Below, piece after piece: positions 7,309 to 13,943 of a DNA stretch of 37,874 bases. This DNA comes from an uncultured Pelagibacteraceae bacterium (lineage in GTDB: Bacteria; Pseudomonadota; Alphaproteobacteria; Pelagibacterales; Pelagibacteraceae), in contig CABZGO010000015.1 in NCBI GenBank assembly GCA_902525355.1, positions 1-37,874 on the forward strand. The letters run 5' to 3'. The position numbers and the translations under genes were made by a program. Numbering within the stretch: position 1 is the stretch's first letter; each line of letters opens with the position of its first letter. The notes under the pieces were generated by a model. The model searched no databases, was not told the DNA's origin, and saw only the letters and a program-made list of their open reading frames with translations.

Positions 7309-8182
7309 TTAAATATTCAAGCAATATATGTGGAAAAGTTAATGAGGCCAATCCAATAAAAATAACCCGATATATAGTTTCGTAAAATTCGTTATAATTA
7401 TTCAGTACTGATATTGAAATAATATATCCTAAAATTGTCAAAATTGTTAGTGGAAGGGCTTTTTTAATGAATATTGGTAAACCTTTTGTCAAATTTTTAT
7501 TTATTTCTCTGATCAAAGAAAGCGAGTGCCTAATGGAATGCAGAAAGCAAAAGTAAATCGTAAAAGCAATTATTGGATTCAGAAAATAATTTAGGATTAT
7601 TATCGATAAATAATCCATTAACAATAATGATTTAACTTCAATATTTTTTTTAAATGATAAAATAATCCCAGAGACCAAAGATAAAAGTACAAGTACGAAT
7701 AATATCTCGTCAGATATTATTAAATTATTTGAAATATTAAAATTTAATGTTTCGAATATTGCTAGTGTCTCTTCTTTGTGAAAAAATAAGGGTAAGGTAA
7801 TTATTAATGATCCTTTTAAAAAATAAATTAATTCAAAGTTTTTCTTTTGATTAATAAATTCGGAGTCTTCTTTTCCAAAATGAAAAGCAGCGATAATTAA
7901 AAATAAGAAAAGTAATGATTTTGGAAATATTAACCAAATCAATATTATAACTGTGCCAATAAGTAAATAACTCATATAAAAAATACTCATTGATTTATAT
8001 CCAAAATATTTAATCAGTTTTTTACCTTTAATATGATCCAGTGAACCATGGGATATTCCAATTGTTAAAATTAAAAACAACGAAATTAGTAAGAAACTAC
8101 CTTCTCTCAGATATTTTATTCCAGATAAAAGTATACATAAATTAAAAAAAATTAAAGAGTGGTAAAAATTAATTCTAATCAT
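7289..8182 (-). CDS. blh: Brp/Blh family beta-carotene 15,15'-dioxygenase
   Basis: A 297-aa integral membrane protein of the Brp/Blh family, which cleaves beta-carotene into two retinal molecules, the rhodopsin chromophore. The family's metal-binding histidines are visible in GISHGSLDH (H45, H50), AFHFGKED (H101) and FLHSIRHS (H215, H219), set among many hydrophobic helices. It follows crtY by 5 bp, giving the order crtI-crtB-crtY-blh found in proteorhodopsin-bearing marine bacteria. No opsin gene is in the window. Confidence 0.93.
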   Translation of the reverse strand: MIRINFYHSLIFFNLCILLSGIKYLREGSFLLISLFLILTIGISHGSLDHIKGKKLIKYFGYKSMSIFYMSYLLIGTVIILIWLIFPKSLLFLFLIIAAFHFGKEDSEFINQKKNFELIYFLKGSLIITLPLFFHKEETLAIFETLNFNISNNLIISDEILFVLVLLSLVSGIILSFKKNIEVKSLLLMDYLSIIILNYFLNPIIAFTIYFCFLHSIRHSLSLIREINKNLTKGLPIFIKKALPLTILTILGYIISISVLNNYNEFYETIYRVIFIGLASLTFPHILLEYLIEKYEQ

Positions 8183-8187
8183 ATAAT

Positions 8188-9252
8188 TTAAAAAAGTTCT
8201 TTAATAAAAATCCATTTAGGCATTTTTAATATTATCGATATATCTTCAAATAAATTACTTCTATTCGACAAAAATTTTATAACAGTATTAGATTTATTAT
8301 TAAACATCCTAAAAAAAATATTTGGCATTTTGCTTGGATTATTTTTAAGAACTTTTAAAAAAATATTATCAAGAAATTGATATTTTTTTTTAATTTGAAA
8401 AGTTTTCAATTTACTAATGTTTTCGATATTTTCTCTTATATATTTACTATGTTCTTGAATATTTAGAAAAGTATAACCAGTACTTAACCTTGTCATACCA
8501 CCAGCTGTTCCAATATTAATATTATTTTTTACTTGGTCAATTATTGGGTAAAAAAGAGGTATAGCACCCACTTCTTTGTATGTAATCTTATAATCTTTTA
8601 TTTTTAGATTATTCTCAATATATTCTTCAATTTGCTGATCATAATCTTTTTGGGAGTCGTCACTCATTTCTGATAACCATGTTGTTTCAACTAATGCTGT
8701 CCTTTTCGAATATGGAAGTGTATAAAAAAAATGAACACTTCCTCTCTGTTCACAATCAAAATCCATTAGATTCATCATTTCTTCATCAAAAAATTCCTTT
8801 TTTGTCTCTATTTCTACCCCACAGAAATGTTGCCAAAGACCAGAGTTTTGATTATCTAAATTTGGAACACTATTAAATACTAAAGAGTTATCAAAATTAA
8901 TATTTTGATCATTTTTGTGAAAGGAAATATTTTTATTTTCTTTTAATTTGTTGTTTATCTTCTCATAAAATAACCCACTATCAATACTTTGATACTGATA
9001 ATTATCGCACTCTAGATGTCTTGTTTTTTGAGGCACATTTATGGAGAAATGTTTCCAATTTTTTTTTACACAATCCTCAAAATTATGTGGGAATGTTTTC
9101 CAAAAAGACCAAGTTTTATCTTTTTTATATTCATCTCTTGGCTCAATAATAGCTAAAGTTTTATTTTTTAACTTATTATTGATATCTAACTCATATGCTA
9201 AAGATAATCCTGCACAACCACCACCAATTATAATAAAATCAAAATCTTTCAT
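8188..9252 (-). CDS. crtY: Lycopene beta-cyclase, CrtY type
   Basis: A 354-aa flavoprotein that cyclises lycopene to beta-carotene. The N-terminal dinucleotide-binding motif is IIIGGGCAGLSLAYEL (about residues 7-22). The TWSFW segment, the aromatic/acidic central region and the GTAGGMTRLSTGYTF motif (about residues 250-264) are typical of CrtY cyclases. It overlaps crtB by 14 bp and lies 5 bp before blh. Its product is the Blh substrate. Confidence 0.93.
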   Translation of the reverse strand: MKDFDFIIIGGGCAGLSLAYELDINNKLKNKTLAIIEPRDEYKKDKTWSFWKTFPHNFEDCVKKNWKHFSINVPQKTRHLECDNYQYQSIDSGLFYEKINNKLKENKNISFHKNDQNINFDNSLVFNSVPNLDNQNSGLWQHFCGVEIETKKEFFDEEMMNLMDFDCEQRGSVHFFYTLPYSKRTALVETTWLSEMSDDSQKDYDQQIEEYIENNLKIKDYKITYKEVGAIPLFYPIIDQVKNNINIGTAGGMTRLSTGYTFLNIQEHSKYIRENIENISKLKTFQIKKKYQFLDNIFLKVLKNNPSKMPNIFFRMFNNKSNTVIKFLSNRSNLFEDISIILKMPKWIFIKELF

Positions 9253-10090
9253 TTAAATTTATTTCTTCACTAATTATTTCGTGTTCTTTATCTCTAAGGT
9301 GATTATGTTTCATAATCAATGATAGTTTTAGCAAGTCAAATATAGATAATATTGTTTGTAATATCTTACCATTATTAGTTACAAAAATTTTACCTGATTT
9401 ATGATAATTTTGAATTGTTTCTTTCTTAATAATATTTCTTCCAATTTGTCTATAAACTCTTCTTGCAACTAAAATTGAAAATCGAAGACTTAAAGGAATA
9501 TCTTTTATTGATGAAAAGCTACTATCATAAAATAAATCTGCAGTAGCCAATGTTTCTTTTATTGTTTCAAAATTATGCTTTATATAAAATCTTTTTTTTT
9601 TTGAGTCCTCTACTACATCTCTGGAAATATTTGTTAGTTGCATAGCTATTCCCAAATCTATAGCCGATTTAAGAGAATTAGAGCTAGTGACATTTAAAAT
9701 TTTTGCCATCATTAATCCAACAGTTCCTGCTACTCTATATGAATAAATTAATAATTCCTTTTTTGAATTTAATCTTATTTCATTTTGAATATCAGACTCC
9801 ACACCGTCGAATAAGTCTTCTACAATTTTTGTGGAAATATTATATTCATCCATTAATACCCACATATTTTTAATTATATGGTTCTGAAATTCTTTATTGA
9901 TAAAATTATTTTTGAAGTTTAAAAATCTTCTTAATTTGACATCAATTGTACCTTCATCGTCTGCTATATTGTCTAAAGTTCTACAAAAATCGTATAAATT
10001 AGAACATTTTAAATAAGTTTCTTTTGGAAGAAAAAAACCTGCCCAATTAAATGATTTTGCGTATATTGATAGAAAACTCTTTTTCTCCAT
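9239..10090 (-). CDS. crtB: Phytoene synthase
   Basis: A 283-aa squalene/phytoene-synthase family protein that condenses two GGPP molecules to phytoene. Both aspartate-rich motifs are visible: DNIADDE (about residues 40-46) and the second in QLTNISRDVVED (151-162), which bind the Mg-diphosphates. The start codon overlaps the crtI stop by one base (TAATG). GGPP synthase (crtE), which would supply the substrate, is not in this window. Confidence 0.95.
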   Translation of the reverse strand: MEKKSFLSIYAKSFNWAGFFLPKETYLKCSNLYDFCRTLDNIADDEGTIDVKLRRFLNFKNNFINKEFQNHIIKNMWVLMDEYNISTKIVEDLFDGVESDIQNEIRLNSKKELLIYSYRVAGTVGLMMAKILNVTSSNSLKSAIDLGIAMQLTNISRDVVEDSKKKRFYIKHNFETIKETLATADLFYDSSFSSIKDIPLSLRFSILVARRVYRQIGRNIIKKETIQNYHKSGKIFVTNNGKILQTILSIFDLLKLSLIMKHNHLRDKEHEIISEEINLNERF

Positions 10091-11547
10091 TACAGAATTT
10101 TGTCTAAGACTTTTGCTGAAGATAGTACTCCTGGCACACCTGCTCCAGGATGAGTACCTGCTCCAACAAAATATAAACCATCAAAAATCTCTGATTTATT
10201 ATGAAATCTAAAATAAGCTGATTGGGTAAATTTTGGTTGAATAGAAAAACCAGAGCCATATTTTGTATTTAATTCTTTCTCAAAATAATCTGGTGTTAGA
10301 TAAAAATCCTCAACAATATTTTCACTAAGATTGGGCAGTAAACTTTCCTCCATTTTTTTAATAACTAAGTTTTTCATTTTATCTCCCTCAATAGACCAGT
10401 CTATACCAGACTGGTTGTTAGGAACTGGTACCAACACATAAAAACAATCATGATTATCAGGCGCCATAGATTTGTCTGTAGCTGTTGGTCTATGTAAATA
10501 GTAACTTATATCGTCATTTAATTTTTTATTGTTAAAAATATCATCCAAGTGTTCCTTGTACTTATCTCCAAATTTGATGGTATGATGTTCAATATCGTCG
10601 TAAACTTTTTTGGTTCCAAAGTAATACACAAACAAACCCATTGAATATTCCATTCTTTTCATTTTCCAATTAAAAATAGAATTACTACTATTCGTGTTCG
10701 CTAATTTTGAGTAAACTGCAGGTGGATCAGCATTACAAATAACATTATCTGTTTCAATTTTATTTCCATTGTTAAGTTCAACGCCAGTTATTTTATTTTT
10801 AATTGATAAGATTTTATTTACTTCATATCCCTTCAATATTTTGATATTTTCTTCACTCATTAATTTTTCCATTCCATTTATTATTTGACCAGTTCCACCC
10901 ATTGAATAATGAATTCCCCATTTTTTTTCCAAATATAAAATTAATCCATATATTGATGTTGTTGTAAAAGGATTACCACCTACCAACAGTGGATGCATAC
11001 TAAGCAATCTTCTTAATTTTTCATTTTCTATGTAAGAAGAAACCAAACCATAAACAGATTTATAACTCTTTAAATGAAATAAAGATGGTATTTGCTTTAA
11101 CATAAAAGAAGGTTTATCAAATGGAACATCTGAAAGTTCAGTAAAACCTTTATCAAAAATTTTTTTTGTAAAATTAACTAAATTTTTATATCCGTTTACA
11201 TCTTTTTCATTAATCTTTTTAATTTGATTAATCATTTCATCTTCATCTCCAGAATAGTCAAACTTAAAACCATCTTCAAAAACAAACTGATACCAAATTT
11301 TTAAAGATTTTATTTCTAAATAATCTTTTGAATTTTTATTAAAAAGCTGAAATAATTCATCAATCAAGTAAGGCGCTGTTATCACAGTTGGACCGCCATC
11401 AAACGTAAATCCATTTTTTTTAAAGACCCTTGCTCGTCCACCTAAATCTTCATGTTTTTCAATCAATGTTACATTATGGCCTTTAGCTTTTAACCTTAAT
11501 GCTGCAGCCATACCACCAAAACCTGATCCTATTACTATCGAATTCAT
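10090..11547 (-). CDS. crtI: Phytoene desaturase, CrtI type
   Basis: A 485-aa FAD-dependent desaturase that converts phytoene to lycopene. The N-terminal FAD motif is VIGSGFGGMAAALRLKAKG (about residues 5-23), followed by the EKHEDLGGRA element. The C-terminal signature GAGTHPGAGVPGVLSSAK is diagnostic of CrtI. It is the first carotenoid gene and begins 44 bp after atpF on the same strand. That gap holds a TATAAA element (complement of 11557-11562) but no convincing -35 box. Read-through from the atp genes is possible. Confidence 0.96.
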   Translation of the reverse strand: MNSIVIGSGFGGMAAALRLKAKGHNVTLIEKHEDLGGRARVFKKNGFTFDGGPTVITAPYLIDELFQLFNKNSKDYLEIKSLKIWYQFVFEDGFKFDYSGDEDEMINQIKKINEKDVNGYKNLVNFTKKIFDKGFTELSDVPFDKPSFMLKQIPSLFHLKSYKSVYGLVSSYIENEKLRRLLSMHPLLVGGNPFTTTSIYGLILYLEKKWGIHYSMGGTGQIINGMEKLMSEENIKILKGYEVNKILSIKNKITGVELNNGNKIETDNVICNADPPAVYSKLANTNSSNSIFNWKMKRMEYSMGLFVYYFGTKKVYDDIEHHTIKFGDKYKEHLDDIFNNKKLNDDISYYLHRPTATDKSMAPDNHDCFYVLVPVPNNQSGIDWSIEGDKMKNLVIKKMEESLLPNLSENIVEDFYLTPDYFEKELNTKYGSGFSIQPKFTQSAYFRFHNKSEIFDGLYFVGAGTHPGAGVPGVLSSAKVLDKIL

Positions 11548-11591
11548 AATTTGGATTTTATATTATTTTAAGAAAATGTAACGTAATTTAG

Positions 11592-12086
11592 TTATGAATT
11601 AATTTTTTTTAATTCAGTCTTTGCTTCTTCAAGATTTTTTTCGAACAGATTATCTAATTTAGATTTATCAACTGTAGTTGTTATAATTTTTTTCACTGAC
11701 TCCAGTGCAATTTTAACAGAAGTATCTTTGATTTCTTTAATTGCCGCCTCTTTCATTTGATTAATTTTTGTTTGTGTTAAATTCTTCTTTATTTCAGAAG
11801 ATTTATGAAATTTTTCATTCATACTTATAACAAGCTGTTCGGATTCAGTTTTAGCCTGATCTAGGATTTTTTTGGACTCCCCTTCAACAGAATTAAGTTT
11901 AGCCTGAGCTTCATCTAAAAGTTTTTTTGACTCAACTCTTAATTTTTCACTTTCATCGATTTCTTTTTTTATATCTCCTATCATTTTTGTTAGGAGACTG
12001 TTTATATTCTGAGGTATTTTAAAATATACCAATAGACCTATAAATATAAAAAACGATATTGCTACCCAAAAAGTTGCATCAAACAT
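11592..12086 (-). CDS. atpF: F0F1 ATP synthase subunit b
   Basis: A 164-aa peripheral-stalk subunit. One N-terminal membrane helix (about residues 5-22) is followed by a long charged alpha-helical region (about 35-160) rich in Glu and Lys, which links F0 to the F1 head. The start lies 8 bp inside the upstream b' gene, so the two are probably translated coupled and assemble as a b/b' heterodimer, as in alphaproteobacteria and phototrophs. It is the last F0 gene; the retinal genes follow. F1 genes are not in the window. Confidence 0.93.
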   Translation of the reverse strand: MFDATFWVAISFFIFIGLLVYFKIPQNINSLLTKMIGDIKKEIDESEKLRVESKKLLDEAQAKLNSVEGESKKILDQAKTESEQLVISMNEKFHKSSEIKKNLTQTKINQMKEAAIKEIKDTSVKIALESVKKIITTTVDKSKLDNLFEKNLEEAKTELKKINS

Positions 12087-12666
12087 CTTTTCTCTCTCTG
12101 TTTATTTTTGATTGGTCTTCCACAATTGCTACTATGCTGCTACTATTTACTTCTTCACCAATTAGCTCTTTTATTAACTCAGCTGATGTTTCAGCTGCTA
12201 TTTTATTTATTTTTTCTCCTGATTTATTCTTTAGTTCAGACAATTCTTTTTCTACTTCACTTATTTCTTCATCAAGATCTTTCTCTAATACAGCTCTTTT
12301 TTTATTAATATCATCCAAAATCTTTTCTCTAGCTTCATTAAAGTAATTTTTAGCTTTAAGCTTACTATCTATAATAATCTTTTCATATTCGTCTATTTTT
12401 TTTTGGCTTTCTTCTTTTTGTTTATCTGCTGTCTCAATATTTTCAAGTATTTGAGATTTTCTAGTTTCTAAATTATCGCTAATCTTAGGCAATATAACTT
12501 TAGTCAAAACAATAAAAAGTATTCCAAACGTTATGATAAGCCAGAAGATTTGAGAAATCCAAAACTCTGGATTAAGTTGAGGCATACCACCACTTTCAGC
12601 GGCAAATACTGCATTAAAACATGCAAAGCATGTAACGAAGAATAAAATAACTATTTTTTTTAACAT
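12079..12666 (-). CDS. atpF': F0F1 ATP synthase subunit b'
   Basis: A 195-aa b-type stalk subunit. The N-terminus looks like a signal peptide (MLKKIVILFFVTCFACFNAVFAA), followed by a proline/asparagine linker, a second membrane helix (about residues 36-56) and a long Lys/Glu-rich coiled coil. The extra N-terminal hydrophobic segment and its position immediately before b identify it as b'. It begins 3 bp after atpE. The symbol atpG or atpX is used for this gene in some genomes. Confidence 0.9.
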   Translation of the reverse strand: MLKKIVILFFVTCFACFNAVFAAESGGMPQLNPEFWISQIFWLIITFGILFIVLTKVILPKISDNLETRKSQILENIETADKQKEESQKKIDEYEKIIIDSKLKAKNYFNEAREKILDDINKKRAVLEKDLDEEISEVEKELSELKNKSGEKINKIAAETSAELIKELIGEEVNSSSIVAIVEDQSKINRERKDV

Positions 12667-12669
12667 TAA

Positions 12670-12897
12670 CTAAAATGCAAATAAAATAATCAACGCAACT
12701 ACTAGTCCAAACAATCCTGTTGCTTCAGCTAAAGCAAATCCTAATAATAAGTTAGGGAATTGTTTTTGAGCTGCAGATGGATTTCTCATAGCACCAGATA
12801 AGTAATTACCAAAGATAATTCCTATACCTACTCCCGCACCTGCTAGCGCGATAGCTGCTAAGCCTGCTCCTATCATTTTTGCTGCTTCTAATTCCAT
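12670..12897 (-). CDS. atpE: F0F1 ATP synthase subunit c
   Basis: A 75-aa hairpin of two transmembrane helices that forms the rotor ring. The glycine-rich first helix (AGAGVGIGIIFG), the polar loop MRNPSAAQKQ and the ion-carrying glutamate in FALAEATGLF (E58) are all present. The extra Gln and Ser/Thr ligands of Na+-type rings are absent: Ala/Gly lines helix 1 and Ala follows E58, so H+ coupling is predicted. It carries the strongest Shine-Dalgarno in the window, fitting the high copy number of c. Confidence 0.97.
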   Translation of the reverse strand: MELEAAKMIGAGLAAIALAGAGVGIGIIFGNYLSGAMRNPSAAQKQFPNLLLGFALAEATGLFGLVVALIILFAF

Positions 12898-12900
12898 TTT

Positions 12901-12906
12901 TCCTCC
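12901..12906 (-). promoter_or_regulatory. Strong Shine-Dalgarno site of atpE
   Basis: On the minus strand the sequence reads GGAGG, then four A residues, then the ATG of atpE. It is flanked by A-rich, presumably unstructured RNA. Few other genes here have a complete GGAGG, so it likely boosts subunit c translation relative to the single-copy subunit a upstream. Confidence 0.7.
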
Positions 12907-12915
12907 TTTTTTTTA

Positions 12916-13650
12916 TTAATGGTGTAGATTTAATGCATCATTTAAATAAATGCATGTTAAAATTGCAAATACATATGCTTGAAGAAAAGCAACTAGTATC
13001 TCCAAACCTGTAAGTGCAACCGAAAAACTAAGTGGAAGCCATCCACCTACAATTCCTAGGCTAATAACAAAGCCTCCAAATACCTTCATCATTGTGTGAC
13101 CAGCCATCATATTAGCAAATAATCTTACTGATAAACTAATTGGTCTACTTAAATATGAAATAATCTCAATAATGACTATTAATGGAAGCAGAACCATTGG
13201 AACTCCACTTGGTACAAACAATTTTAAATATCCCAATCCATGTTTCATAAATCCAATAATTGTAACTCCAATGAAAATAAATGCTGCCAATACAAATGTA
13301 ACTATAATATGGCTAGTGACTGTAAATGCATAAGGTATCATTCCAAACATGTTACAAAAAAGTACAAACATAAAAAGTGAGAAAATAAATGAAAAGTAAG
13401 GTTTTGCTTTTGATCCTGCTGTATCACTAATCATTTTGGCGACAAAGGAATAACTTAGTTCTGATATTAATTGTAGTTTATCAGGTATTAGAGTTTTTTT
13501 CTTCGCTCCTAGATTAAAAATTATCAAAATAGCCAAAGAACTAATGACCATGAATAAACTTGCATTAGTAAAAGAGATATCAACTGAGCCTAATTTAATT
13601 TCCGGACCAATTCGATAAACATTGAATTGGTACATTGGATTTGATGCCAT
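12916..13650 (-). CDS. atpB: F0F1 ATP synthase subunit a
   Basis: A 244-aa polytopic membrane protein that provides the proton half-channels against the c ring. The essential arginine is in SLSVRLFANMMAGH (R176). The C-terminal helix motif (FLQAYVFAILTCIYLNDAL) with its conserved Gln and Tyr is intact. It starts 13 bp after atpI and ends 18 bp before atpE. Length is normal. Confidence 0.96.
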   Translation of the reverse strand: MASNPMYQFNVYRIGPEIKLGSVDISFTNASLFMVISSLAILIIFNLGAKKKTLIPDKLQLISELSYSFVAKMISDTAGSKAKPYFSFIFSLFMFVLFCNMFGMIPYAFTVTSHIIVTFVLAAFIFIGVTIIGFMKHGLGYLKLFVPSGVPMVLLPLIVIIEIISYLSRPISLSVRLFANMMAGHTMMKVFGGFVISLGIVGGWLPLSFSVALTGLEILVAFLQAYVFAILTCIYLNDALNLHH

Positions 13651-13663
13651 TATATTCTCTTAC

Positions 13664-13939
13664 TTATTTTTGCATTTTTTTTGCTGATTTAATTACATTC
13701 ATTATTCCTGCAACTACTCCTACAAAAAAAAATATTAAAATTAACCATGGCTTAGTACCAAACCAATTGTCTAAAATAAACCCAATAATTGTCCCAACAG
13801 CTACTGCAGCAACTAATTCTGTGCTCATTTTAAAAGCTTGACCCATCCCTGATGTTGATGGCTCTTTATTTTCAGAATATTTAGATTTTGCTTTGTTTTT
13901 TGCACTTTTAAGGCGAGTTTTAAAATCTTCCTCTTCCAT
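13664..13939 (-). CDS. atpI: AtpI, F0 assembly/accessory protein
   Basis: A 91-aa protein with a highly charged N-terminal third and two transmembrane helices (about residues 41-60 and 64-84). The Gly-rich helix 1 (VAVGTIIGFILDNWFGTKPW) is the hallmark of the AtpI/ATP-synthase protein I family. It is the first gene of the F0 cluster, 4 bp after smc. Family members assist c-ring assembly or Mg uptake; the exact role here is not visible. Confidence 0.88.
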   Translation of the reverse strand: MEEEDFKTRLKSAKNKAKSKYSENKEPSTSGMGQAFKMSTELVAAVAVGTIIGFILDNWFGTKPWLILIFFFVGVVAGIMNVIKSAKKMQK

Positions 13940-13943
13940 TAGC

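Noticed and set aside
6920..7312. 130-aa plus-strand ORF opposite ispH and the 60-aa gene
   Set aside because: Low-complexity Phe/Leu/Ile/Gln composition from antisense reading of coding DNA; ispH is certain on the other strand.
12059..12346. Ser/Leu/Phe-rich plus-strand ORFs opposite atpF'
   Set aside because: Composition is what the complement of a Lys/Glu coiled coil gives; no independent start signal.
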